Shown here piece by piece: positions 16,920 to 25,292 of a stretch of DNA of 64,000 bases (its first letter is position 1; every line of letters starts with the position of its first letter). A model generated the notes under the pieces. That model made no database searches, was not told the DNA's origin, and saw only the letters and a list, made by a program, of their open reading frames with translations. This DNA comes from Bacteroidaceae bacterium (GTDB lineage: Bacteria > Bacteroidota > Bacteroidia > Bacteroidales > Bacteroidaceae), in the NCBI GenBank assembly GCA_017429945.1, contig JAFRNY010000026.1, positions 46,979-110,978 of the forward strand, read 5' to 3'. The translations under genes were made by a program, and so were the position numbers.

Positions 16920-18413
16920 ATGAAAACAAACATGCAAATAATGGAAAGCAAAGGACGGAGAAGCGAGAGAAACTTGTATCTGTCGCTCCTCACACTTGCG
17001 CTTTTCACTTTACTGCTCGCGGCTTGCGCCGGAGCCAAGTCCGGGGCCATGGCACAGGGCGGTGAGATCACGGGCGTGCGCGGCACGGCCTACTCCGAAT
17101 CGACCCCCTTCGGTATGGTCGCCGTGCAGAAAGGCTCGCTCAAGGTGGGCTTCGAAGAGGGCGACACACTCTGGGGCGCCGGCTTCCCCTCGCGCGACAT
17201 CTCCGTCGACGGCTTCTGGATGGATCAGACGGAAGTCTCCAACGCCAAGTACCGCCAGTTCGTCATGTGGGTGCGCGACAGCATCATACGTGAGCGCTTG
17301 GCAGACCCCGCCTATGGCGGCGATGAGACGTTCAAGATCGAGGAGGACAAAGAGGGCAACCCCATCACCCCGCGCCTCAACTGGAGCAAAGCCATACCCT
17401 GGCGCAAGGCCACCGAGGACGAGGCCCGTGCCCTCGAGAGCGTCTACGTCACTCACCCCATCGACGGCACCAAGATGCTCGATGCCAGCCAGATGAACTA
17501 TCGCTTCGAGATCTTCGACTATGCAGCAGCAGCTCTGCGCAAGCACCGGCTTAACCCCGAAGAGCGCGACCTCAACACCGACCACGAGGTCTCGACGGCC
17601 GACGTCATCATCTCCAAGGACACCGCCTACATCGACGACGACGGCAAGATCGTCCGCCAGACTATCACACGCCCTCTCTCCGGACCGTGGGACTTCCTGA
17701 ACACATATTTAGTAAATATATATCCCGACACCACCTGCTGGGTCAACGACTTCCAGAACGCCGAGAACGAGCGCTACATGCGACTCTATTTCTCAAACCC
17801 CGCCTACGACGATTACCCCGTAGTGGGAGTGTCGTGGGAGCAGGCCATGGCGTTCTGCCGCTGGCGCACCGAGTTCCTGGCCAAAGGCCTCGGAGCCAAT
17901 GTGGCCGACGTGCAGCCCTACCGCCTGCCCACCGAGATTGAATGGGAATATGCCGCCCGCGGCAAGGAGGGCACACCCTTCCCCTGGGAGGCCCCCGACG
18001 TCAAGAGCGACAAGGGCTGCTTCTACGCCAACTTCAAGCCCGACCGCGGCAACTACACCAAGGACGGCTCGCTCATAACGTCGAAATGTGGAATCTTCTC
18101 GGCCAACAGTAACGGGCTCTATGATATGGCCGGAAACGTGGCAGAATGGACGTCAACAGTCTTCACCGAGGCCGGCGTAGAAGCCATGAGCGACCTCAAC
18201 CCCGAGCTGCGCTATAATGCCGCCAAGGAGGACCCCTACCGCCTGAAGAAAAAGAGCGTGCGCGGCGGCTCGTGGAAGGACCCCGAGTCGATGATACGTT
18301 CGGCCTGGCGCACCTACGAATACCAGAACCAGCCCCGCTCCTACATCGGCTTCCGCTGCGTCCGCTCCATGGTGCGCGATGCCTCGGGAATCAAGAATAA
18401 AGGAAAGAAATAA
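16920..18413 (+). CDS. porK: Type IX secretion lipoprotein PorK/GldK
   Basis: A 497-aa lipoprotein: hydrophobic helix followed by lipobox LAAC with Cys36. The body is a formylglycine-generating-enzyme-like (SUMF1) fold: FWMDQTEVSNAKYRQFV near the N-terminus, PVVGVSWEQAMAFCRWR, RLPTEIEWEYAARG, and C-terminal VRGGSWKDPESMIRSAWR and FRCVRS. PorK forms a periplasmic ring with PorN under the outer membrane. The first of several possible N-terminal Met codons is used here; MQIMESKGRR is an alternative. Confidence 0.94.
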   Translation: MKTNMQIMESKGRRSERNLYLSLLTLALFTLLLAACAGAKSGAMAQGGEITGVRGTAYSESTPFGMVAVQKGSLKVGFEEGDTLWGAGFPSRDISVDGFWMDQTEVSNAKYRQFVMWVRDSIIRERLADPAYGGDETFKIEEDKEGNPITPRLNWSKAIPWRKATEDEARALESVYVTHPIDGTKMLDASQMNYRFEIFDYAAAALRKHRLNPEERDLNTDHEVSTADVIISKDTAYIDDDGKIVRQTITRPLSGPWDFLNTYLVNIYPDTTCWVNDFQNAENERYMRLYFSNPAYDDYPVVGVSWEQAMAFCRWRTEFLAKGLGANVADVQPYRLPTEIEWEYAARGKEGTPFPWEAPDVKSDKGCFYANFKPDRGNYTKDGSLITSKCGIFSANSNGLYDMAGNVAEWTSTVFTEAGVEAMSDLNPELRYNAAKEDPYRLKKKSVRGGSWKDPESMIRSAWRTYEYQNQPRSYIGFRCVRSMVRDASGIKNKGKK

Positions 18414-18709
18414 CTCTCAACCCGCCCGGGCCCCCTCCCAGCACTCACGGGCAAAGCTCGCCCGCTCGACCCTGGTCGCTCCATACTCGGAGAGCCCGCA
18501 GCCCCATCAGAGAGAGAGTGAGTGGTCACCATCAAGAAGTGAAATTCAGCCCAGTCCTGGGTTCAGTGGCCGGCAGTCCGTCCGCCGGCGCCCATCCTCA
18601 ACCCTCCGCTCGGCTTTGCCGCTTCGCTAGCGAAGAACCCTCCCCCCTCCCCTCGCTTAACATCTTAAAGAACCTTCAACCTTCAACTACGGCCGCAGGC
18701 CGTGAATAC
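18414..18709. repeat. Repeat-rich gap between porK and porL
   Basis: About 296 bp with no gene. It contains a CCGCTCGACCCTGGTCGC-type element at about 18467-18490, a CGGCTTTGCCGCTTCGCTAG-type element near 18610, and a CGGCC-GCA-GGCCG hairpin at about 18691-18703 immediately before the porL start. An in-frame extension of porL across this region exists but is repeat-derived. Confidence 0.6.
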
Positions 18710-19696
18710 ATGAGTAAATTCAGCCTTATAGCACGTCTGCAGCACTGGATGGATTCCGTGCCCGGTCAGACCTTTATGAACTACGCCTACTCGTGGGGCG
18801 CAGCCGTCGTTATCCTCGGCACACTTTTTAAACTGACGCACATCCCCGGCGCCAACCTCATGCTGTTCATCGGTATGGGCACCGAGGTCTTCGTGTTCTT
18901 CATCTCCGGTTTCGACCGTCCCTTCGATGCCAAAGCCGATTCTGAGCTCGCCGAAGAGTTCGTAAGCCTCGAGGAGGCGGAGGCCCTGAAAGCTGCCGCT
19001 CAGGCTGCGGCGGCTGCCGGCGGACAGACTGTCGTTGCCGGCGGAGCACCAGTCGTTGCCGGCGAAGGAGCTGTGGGCGGCCCCGTAGTTGCCGGTGGCA
19101 CAGGTGGCGGCACCGTCATCATCGGTGGCGGAGCACCTGCCGGAGGCACAGTAGTAATCGGCGGAGGCGCTGCTGCCGACGCAGAGGCCGCTGAAGGCGG
19201 CACTACCGTCGTAGGCGGTGGCAGCGTCATCAGTGGAGGAATCATCGGAGGCGGAGGCCCGGGCCTCTCGGCCGAAGATGCCGCCAACCTCGCTGCGGCC
19301 GCTCAGGCTGCGGCCAACGTGGGCGCCACGCTCAGCCAGGATGCACAGGGCATGCTCGCCAACGCACAGGCGGCCAACGCCCCCGAGGTGGAGGACGCCA
19401 TCGAGGCTTACGTCGACCAGCTCTCGCAGCTCACCGAAGTGCTCGGCAAGGTGCGCGAGCAGGCCAGCCGCATGACGCAGGAGAGCGAGGAGATGGTGAA
19501 CCTCAACCGCACGCTCACAGGCATCAACACCATCTACGAGATGCAACTGAAGAGCATCAGCCAGCAGGTAGGCACCATCGACCAAATCACCGACCAGACC
19601 CACAAGATGGCCAAGAACATCGAGGAACTCAACGGCGTATATGCCCGCATGATCGAGGCCCTCACGGTGAATATGCCCAAGGCACCGCAGGTATAA
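18710..19696 (+). CDS. porL: Type IX secretion motor protein PorL/GldL with glycine-rich insert
   Basis: A 328-aa inner-membrane protein. Two transmembrane helices (about 28-41 and 51-67) carry a membrane-embedded glutamate (Glu59 in GTEVFVFF), matching the glutamate in GldL helix 2 linked to proton flow. With PorM it forms the proton-driven motor of the type IX system. The start is ATG 18710 (MSKFSLIARL); the upstream extension is repeat sequence. Residues about 104-185 are an unusual Gly/Ala/Val stretch built from GGTVVIGGGA-like units, between the membrane part and a helical C-terminal domain. Confidence 0.93.
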   Translation: MSKFSLIARLQHWMDSVPGQTFMNYAYSWGAAVVILGTLFKLTHIPGANLMLFIGMGTEVFVFFISGFDRPFDAKADSELAEEFVSLEEAEALKAAAQAAAAAGGQTVVAGGAPVVAGEGAVGGPVVAGGTGGGTVIIGGGAPAGGTVVIGGGAAADAEAAEGGTTVVGGGSVISGGIIGGGGPGLSAEDAANLAAAAQAAANVGATLSQDAQGMLANAQAANAPEVEDAIEAYVDQLSQLTEVLGKVREQASRMTQESEEMVNLNRTLTGINTIYEMQLKSISQQVGTIDQITDQTHKMAKNIEELNGVYARMIEALTVNMPKAPQV

Positions 19697-19734
19697 ATTG
19701 TAAATCGTAAATCGTCAAATTGTAAATTACGATT

Positions 19735-21300
19735 ATGCCCGTTAAGAAAAGACCAGTCTCTCCTCGCCAGAAGATGATCAACCTGATGTACGTCGTCCTT
19801 ATGGCTATGCTCGCGCTGAACGTGTCGAGCGACGTGCTCAATGGTTTTTCGCTCGTCGATAAGAGCCTGCAGACGACCACTAAGAACGCATCGGCCGTCA
19901 ACGCCGGCATCTACGACGACTTCGAGGAGCAGATGAAAGCCAATCCGAAAAAGGTGAAGGAGTGGTACGACAAGGCACAGGTGGTGCGCCAGATGTCCGA
20001 CTCCCTCTTCAATTTCGCCGAGGAGCTGAAAGAGCTCATCGTGAAGAAAAGCGACGGCAGCGACGGCGACGTCACCGACATACAAAACCGCGAGGACCTC
20101 GAAGCAGCCACCAGCGTCATGCTGGCTCCCGGCACGGGGCGCGGCAAAGCCCTCTACGAAGGCATCAACAACTATCGCGAACGCATCGTGAAGATGGTGA
20201 CCGACTCGGCCCAGCGCCGTATCATAGCCTCCAACCTCAACACCGAGGTGCCGCAGAGCGTGCGCACACTGGGCAAGAACTGGCAGGAGTATATGTTCGA
20301 GTCGATGCCTACAGCTGCTGCCGTGACTCTTCTCACCAAACTGCAGAGCGACGTGCGTTATGCCGAGGGTGAAGTGCTCCACGGCCTGGCATCAAACATC
20401 GGCGTCAAAGATATCCGCGTCAACGAGCTCAATGCTTATGTGATACCATCGTCGCAGACGGTAGTGCAGGGTGGAAAGTTCTCGGCACAGATATTGATGG
20501 CTGCTGTAGATACCACCAACCGCCCGACTATCTATATCGGCGGTCAGAAGATAAACAGCGACCGCGGCATCTACGAAACCGTTTGCTCGCGAACCGGCGA
20601 CTTCAACCTCGTGGGCTATATCGAGATGATGAATGCTCAGGGCGAACTCGTCCGCCGCAACTTCGAGCAGAAATACACTGTCGTGGCTCCCTCCGCCACC
20701 GTCTCGGCCGACCTGATGAACGTGCTCTATGCCGGTTACGACAACCCCATGTCGGTCAGCGTGCCTGGCGTGCCTACCAATAAGTTACAGGTGTCGATGA
20801 GCGGCGGCGGACTCACGCCCAAAGGCGAAGGCAAATACGTGGCACGGCCCACGCAGGTGGGCGGCGAAGCCGTCATCACCGTGGCCGCACAGACCGAAGG
20901 GCGCGTGCAGGAGATGGGCAAGTTCACATTCCGCATACGCAAGCTGCCCGACCCCACGGCCTTCATCGCATACTCCGACGGTCAGGGCGGCGAGAACCGC
21001 TTCAAGGGTGGCAAGCTCTCGAAGCAAGTGCTCATGGGCACCGATGCCCTCGGCGCTGCCGTCGACGACGGCCTGCTCAATATCCCCTTCCGTGTGACAG
21101 GCTTCGAGACGGTGTTCTACGACAATATGGGTAACGCTATCCCCGAGGTTTCGAACTCAGCAGAATTCACTGCCCGACAAAAAAATATGTTCCGCAGCCT
21201 CTCGCGCGGTAAACGTTTCTTCATTACGCGTATCAAAGCAATAGGACCTGACGGTGTGGAACGCACTTTGGATGGCGCCATGGACGTGACGGTGAATTAA
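19735..21300 (+). CDS. porM: Type IX secretion motor protein PorM/GldM
   Basis: A 521-aa protein with one N-terminal transmembrane helix (MINLMYVVLMAMLALNVSS) and a large periplasmic part. The helical domain (about 35-220) leads into beta domains with VTVAAQTEGRVQEMGKFTFRIRKLPDPTA near the end, typical of GldM. It rotates or transmits force from the PorL motor to the PorK-PorN ring. Gene order and length match the family. It lies 38 bp after porL, in a small AAATCGTAAATCGTC repeat. Confidence 0.95.
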   Translation: MPVKKRPVSPRQKMINLMYVVLMAMLALNVSSDVLNGFSLVDKSLQTTTKNASAVNAGIYDDFEEQMKANPKKVKEWYDKAQVVRQMSDSLFNFAEELKELIVKKSDGSDGDVTDIQNREDLEAATSVMLAPGTGRGKALYEGINNYRERIVKMVTDSAQRRIIASNLNTEVPQSVRTLGKNWQEYMFESMPTAAAVTLLTKLQSDVRYAEGEVLHGLASNIGVKDIRVNELNAYVIPSSQTVVQGGKFSAQILMAAVDTTNRPTIYIGGQKINSDRGIYETVCSRTGDFNLVGYIEMMNAQGELVRRNFEQKYTVVAPSATVSADLMNVLYAGYDNPMSVSVPGVPTNKLQVSMSGGGLTPKGEGKYVARPTQVGGEAVITVAAQTEGRVQEMGKFTFRIRKLPDPTAFIAYSDGQGGENRFKGGKLSKQVLMGTDALGAAVDDGLLNIPFRVTGFETVFYDNMGNAIPEVSNSAEFTARQKNMFRSLSRGKRFFITRIKAIGPDGVERTLDGAMDVTVN

Positions 21301-21337
21301 TTGATAATTGGAAATTGAAAATTGGTAGATTGAAGAT

Positions 21338-22435
21338 ATGAAACGAATCTGTATATTGCTAACAGTGCTCACGTGCGCAGTGGGACTGAGCGCTCAGCCC
21401 GCAAAGCGTCGCGTAGTCTCGCCCAACAACAGCCGCACGACAGCCACGCAGAAAGCCGCTGCAACGGAGAAGAAAGCCGACCGCGCTTCGCTCTCGTTCC
21501 CAACCTCGGCAGAGATGCCCGAGGACGTAGTCTGGCGCCGCGACATTTACCGCCAGCTCGACCTGCTGAAGGACGCCAACGCTCCGCTCTACTACCCCGT
21601 GGAGCCGCGCGGCAAAGAGCAGAACCTGTTCACATACCTCTTCCGTCTCTTCGTGTCGGGGCGCATCAACGCCTACGAGTATAAGCTCGACGGCAACGAG
21701 TCGTTCGACGCCAAGGACAAGGCCAACGTGAAGGACCTGCTTGAGAAATTCCGCATCTATTATGAGGAGTCAGGCGGCAAGATCACAGTACCCGAGAGCG
21801 ATATCCCATCGGCACAGGTCACACGCTTCTATATGAAGGAAAGCAGCTATTTCGACCAGCGCTCAGCCACATATAAGACGCGCGTCACGGCCCTCTGCCC
21901 CGTGCTTATGGAGGGCGATGAGTTCGAGTCGATCGACAACGAACCGGGAATGGCAACACCCAAGCCCCTGTTCTGGATCAAGTACGACGACGTGGCGTCC
22001 TATCTCTCGCGCATGCCCGTCATGGCCTCGAACTTCAACAACGTCACCAACATGACCGTCGACGACTACTTCACCATGAACCGCTACGAGGGAAAGATCT
22101 ATAAGACCAACAACCTCCAGGGGCGTGTGCTGGCCAACTATGCCAAGACCGACTCCGCCATGACGGCCGAGCAGAAGCGCATCGAGCAGCAGCTCGTAGA
22201 CTTCGAGAACAGCATCTGGCATCAGGAGATCAAGGTGGACAGCACCGACAGCGTGGCCATCGACAGCAAGGCAGAAAAGAAGACCGCGCGCCGCGCCAGG
22301 AGCGGCAGCGACGACAAGAAGGAGAAAGTGTCGGCCCGCAGCTCGCGACGCAACAGCGCTGCGAAAGAGCCCAAGCAGGCCAAGGTCAGCTCCGGCTCCG
22401 CACCGCGCGTCTCTGCCCGCCGCCAGCGCCGCTAA
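21338..22435 (+). CDS. porN: Type IX secretion periplasmic ring protein PorN/GldN
   Basis: A 365-aa secreted protein with a signal peptide (to about residue 19, LSAQ). The conserved body begins VVWRRDIYRQLDLLKDANAPLYYP and includes VTRFYMKESSYFDQRSATYK, as in GldN. It partners PorK in the ring complex. The C-terminal ~65 residues are a Lys/Arg/Ser-rich tail (KKTARRARSGSDDKKEK), likely disordered. It is the last obligatory gene of the cluster. Confidence 0.94.
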   Translation: MKRICILLTVLTCAVGLSAQPAKRRVVSPNNSRTTATQKAAATEKKADRASLSFPTSAEMPEDVVWRRDIYRQLDLLKDANAPLYYPVEPRGKEQNLFTYLFRLFVSGRINAYEYKLDGNESFDAKDKANVKDLLEKFRIYYEESGGKITVPESDIPSAQVTRFYMKESSYFDQRSATYKTRVTALCPVLMEGDEFESIDNEPGMATPKPLFWIKYDDVASYLSRMPVMASNFNNVTNMTVDDYFTMNRYEGKIYKTNNLQGRVLANYAKTDSAMTAEQKRIEQQLVDFENSIWHQEIKVDSTDSVAIDSKAEKKTARRARSGSDDKKEKVSARSSRRNSAAKEPKQAKVSSGSAPRVSARRQRR

Positions 22436-22474
22436 GCTCTTCACCCGCAGCCACAACTCAAAAACCGTATAGTT

Positions 22475-23065
22475 ATGAAACGCTTGACCATTCTCCTTGC
22501 AGCAATGTTCGCATTTGCAACCTTTGCTGCCGCACAAACGCAATTCGGCCTTGAGGCTGGCGTGGGAATAAAGAAAATGTCGTTCTCGAAGGACGTCTAC
22601 AAGTCCGACAACTTCGCAGGATTCTTCGTCGGACCAAAAATTAAGGCCAAGATACCTGTTGTGGGACTCGGCGTCGACGGCGCACTGCTCTACGCCCTCG
22701 ACAAAGCCAAGATCGACGACTCCAAGACAAAACATATGAGCTACGTCCGGCTGCCGCTGAACCTGCGGTGGGACATCGGCACCAGCTTCCTCGGCGTCTA
22801 TGCCGCCACGGGTCCGCAGTGGGAATGGCTCATAGGCAACTCCGACCTCACCACCCGCGAGGGCTTGCATGCGACGTTCGAGCACCACGTCTTCAACTGG
22901 AACGTCGGCGCAGGTATTATGTTTGCCAACCACATAGAGATAGGCGCCAGCTACAGCATACCTATCGGCAAGGCCGGCTCGGTCAGCGGCGTCTACGACA
23001 CCGTAAAGGATAATATCAGCATCAAGAACAAAGAGTGGCAGATACGCCTCAATTACTATTTCTAA
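22475..23065 (+). CDS. PorT-like outer-membrane beta-barrel protein
   Basis: A 196-aa protein with a cleavable signal (AAMFAFATFAAAQ) and alternating strands ending in LNYYF, the aromatic C-terminus of an outer-membrane barrel. It belongs to the small PorT-family/outer-membrane barrel group common in Bacteroidetes. Its position 40 bp behind porN suggests co-transcription with the secretion genes, but it lacks features that would let me name it PorT itself; many paralogues exist. Confidence 0.75.
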   Translation: MKRLTILLAAMFAFATFAAAQTQFGLEAGVGIKKMSFSKDVYKSDNFAGFFVGPKIKAKIPVVGLGVDGALLYALDKAKIDDSKTKHMSYVRLPLNLRWDIGTSFLGVYAATGPQWEWLIGNSDLTTREGLHATFEHHVFNWNVGAGIMFANHIEIGASYSIPIGKAGSVSGVYDTVKDNISIKNKEWQIRLNYYF

Positions 23066-23083
23066 AACAAAGCGCATGAGCTG

Positions 23084-25126
23084 ATGGCAGCGTTCGTCGA
23101 CGTCATCATTCCAGTGCCTCTACAGGGACTGTTCACATACGCCCTGCCCGTGAGTTTGCAGCAGCAAGCACAGGCAGGGTGCCGTGTCATTGTGCCGTTC
23201 GGCAACAAACGCAGCACTACGGGCCTGATTGTGAGGCTTCACGACACGCCGCCCGCCGACCCCGACGTCAACGTGAAGGACGTCATGGAGGTCGTCGACG
23301 AAGAGCCCTGCATACTGCCCTCACAGCTCAGCCTCTGGCAGTGGATTGCCGACTACTACGTCTGCTCGATCGGCGAAGTCTTCAAAGCTGCCATGCCGGC
23401 TAAACTGAGAGCCCCCTCCCAGCCCCCCCGAGGGGGGGCGCTCATGTCCTCGGGTGTCCCAACGGAAACGGACTCCCCCCCTCGGGGGGGCTGGGAGGGG
23501 GCTACTCCCACACTCTCCACAGCCCAGGCTGCCGCCCTCGCCTCAATCAAAGCCGGCTGGCAGACGCACCCCGTATGCCTGCTTCAGGGCGTCACCTCCT
23601 CGGGCAAGACCGAGATTTACATTCATCTCATCGCTGAGGCCATAGCCCAGGGCAAGCAGGTGCTCTACCTCCTGCCCGAGATTGTGCTCACCAGCCAGCT
23701 CACCGACCGCCTGCAAGCCGTCTTCGGCGACCACCTGGGCGTTTACCATAGCAAATTCACCGACGCGCAACGCTCGCGCGTGTGGCATCGGCAGCTGTCG
23801 CAGCAGCCCTTCGACATCATCGTGGGCGTGCGCTCATCCGTCTTCCTGCCTTTCCAGCGGCTCGGCCTTGTCATTGTCGATGAGGAGCACGAGGTGAACT
23901 TCAAGCAACAGGAACCTGCGCCCCGCTACAACGCACGGAACGTGGCACTACTCATGGCCGCACGCGCAAAGGCACTGACGCTCCTCGGCACCGCCACACC
24001 ATCGTTCGAGAGCTACTACCTGGCCCGCACCGGCAAATATGCGCTGGTGCAGCTCAAAGAGCGCTACGGAAAGGTGCAGCTCCCACGCATAGAGATTGTC
24101 GACGTCAAGGAGCAGCGCCACAAGCGCCTCATGAACGGAGCCTTCTCGCAACGGCTGCTCGAGGAGATACGCGCGGCACTCGACAGCCACCAGCAAGTCA
24201 TACTCTTCCAGAACCGCAGAGGCTTTGCCCCGCAGGTGCAGTGCCACGTCTGCGGATGGGTGCCTACCTGTCCGCGCTGCGACGTGCCGATGACCATGCA
24301 CGCCCGCTCGGGCATGATGACCTGCCACTACTGCGGCTACACCGTGCCCGTGCCCAGTCAGTGCCCAGCCTGCGAGAACAAAGACCTGCGGCAGCACGGC
24401 TTCGGCACCGAGCGCATCGAGGACGACATTCAGAAACTCTTCCCCGAAGCGCGCGTCGTGCGCATGGACCTCGACACCACCACCACGCGCCAGGCCTACG
24501 AACAGATCATCCACGACTTCGCAGCCGGCCAGACCGACATACTCGTAGGCACACAGATGGTCACGAAAGGCTTGGATTTCGAGAACGTCAGCGTCGTTGG
24601 CATTCTCTCGGCCGACACGATGCTCAACCAGCCCGACTTCAGGGCCTTCGAACGCTCATTCCAGATGATGTCGCAGGTGGCAGGGCGCGCGGGCAGGCGC
24701 AGTCTGCAAGGCACCGTCATCCTGCAGACCATGAATCCCCAACTGTCGCTCATCAAGCAAGTCGTAGAGGCCGACTACGACGCAGCCTACCACGAACAGA
24801 TGCTCGAGCGGCGCCAGTTTGCCTACCCGCCCTTCACGCGCATGATAACCGTCTACTTCAAGCACCGCCAACTCGCTACCATCGAGACACTTGCGCGCGA
24901 AGCAACCATAGAGCTGCGGCAACTGCTCGGCACGCGCGTGCTCGGGCCCGACGAGCCACCCGTAGGGCGCGTGCAGAACCTCTTCATACGCCGCGTCATC
25001 CTTAAGCTCGAGAGCCGTCTGCCTATCGCAGAAATAAAGAAACAGCTGCTCGAAATCCGCAGGAAGCTTCTCATGCAGAAACAATACGCCGCCGCACACA
25101 TATATTTCGACGTCGACCCGCTTTAG
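23084..25126 (+). CDS. priA: Primosomal replication protein PriA with in-frame palindromic insert
   Basis: A 680-aa superfamily 2 helicase that restarts stalled forks. The N-terminal 3'-DNA-binding domain (to about residue 105) is followed by Walker A GVTSSGKT (169-176), DEEH, and the eight-cysteine zinc region (CHVCGW to CPACEN). ATQMVTKGLDFENVSVVG-like helicase motifs and the C-terminal domain follow. Residues about 109-141 (RAPSQPPRGG, a spacer, then SPPRGGWEGA) are encoded by a perfect 28-bp inverted repeat and have no place in the family. They fall in the linker between the DNA-binding and helicase domains, where an insert may be tolerated. Confidence 0.95.
   Translation: MAAFVDVIIPVPLQGLFTYALPVSLQQQAQAGCRVIVPFGNKRSTTGLIVRLHDTPPADPDVNVKDVMEVVDEEPCILPSQLSLWQWIADYYVCSIGEVFKAAMPAKLRAPSQPPRGGALMSSGVPTETDSPPRGGWEGATPTLSTAQAAALASIKAGWQTHPVCLLQGVTSSGKTEIYIHLIAEAIAQGKQVLYLLPEIVLTSQLTDRLQAVFGDHLGVYHSKFTDAQRSRVWHRQLSQQPFDIIVGVRSSVFLPFQRLGLVIVDEEHEVNFKQQEPAPRYNARNVALLMAARAKALTLLGTATPSFESYYLARTGKYALVQLKERYGKVQLPRIEIVDVKEQRHKRLMNGAFSQRLLEEIRAALDSHQQVILFQNRRGFAPQVQCHVCGWVPTCPRCDVPMTMHARSGMMTCHYCGYTVPVPSQCPACENKDLRQHGFGTERIEDDIQKLFPEARVVRMDLDTTTTRQAYEQIIHDFAAGQTDILVGTQMVTKGLDFENVSVVGILSADTMLNQPDFRAFERSFQMMSQVAGRAGRRSLQGTVILQTMNPQLSLIKQVVEADYDAAYHEQMLERRQFAYPPFTRMITVYFKHRQLATIETLAREATIELRQLLGTRVLGPDEPPVGRVQNLFIRRVILKLESRLPIAEIKKQLLEIRRKLLMQKQYAAAHIYFDVDPL
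23411..23502. repeat. Palindromic element inside priA
   Basis: Perfect 28-bp inverted arms at 23411-23438 and 23475-23502 (arm contains CCCTCCCAGCCCCCCCGAGG) around a 36-bp spacer. The frame stays open through both arms and the spacer. Confidence 0.9.
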
Positions 25127-25224
25127 CAATTCATAATTCATTATTTAGAATTCATTATTTGCAATTCATAATTCATAATTAGTAAAAACATTTGCAATCC
25201 TTTTTCTATTTAAAAAAAACATAC

Positions 25225-25232
25225 TAATTTTG
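25225..25232 (+). promoter_or_regulatory. Putative -7 element of the CoA-transferase gene
   Basis: TAATTTTG at 25225-25232 fits TAnnTTTG, about 60 bp before the start. Upstream, AATTCATAATTCAT-type repeat arms fill 25127-25185. The best-spaced -33 candidate is only a T-run at 25201-25204. Confidence 0.5.
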
Positions 25233-25292
25233 CACGCGCAAATCGAGGGTAACCCCTACTTAGACAAAACATTAAAACTATAAATACAACTT

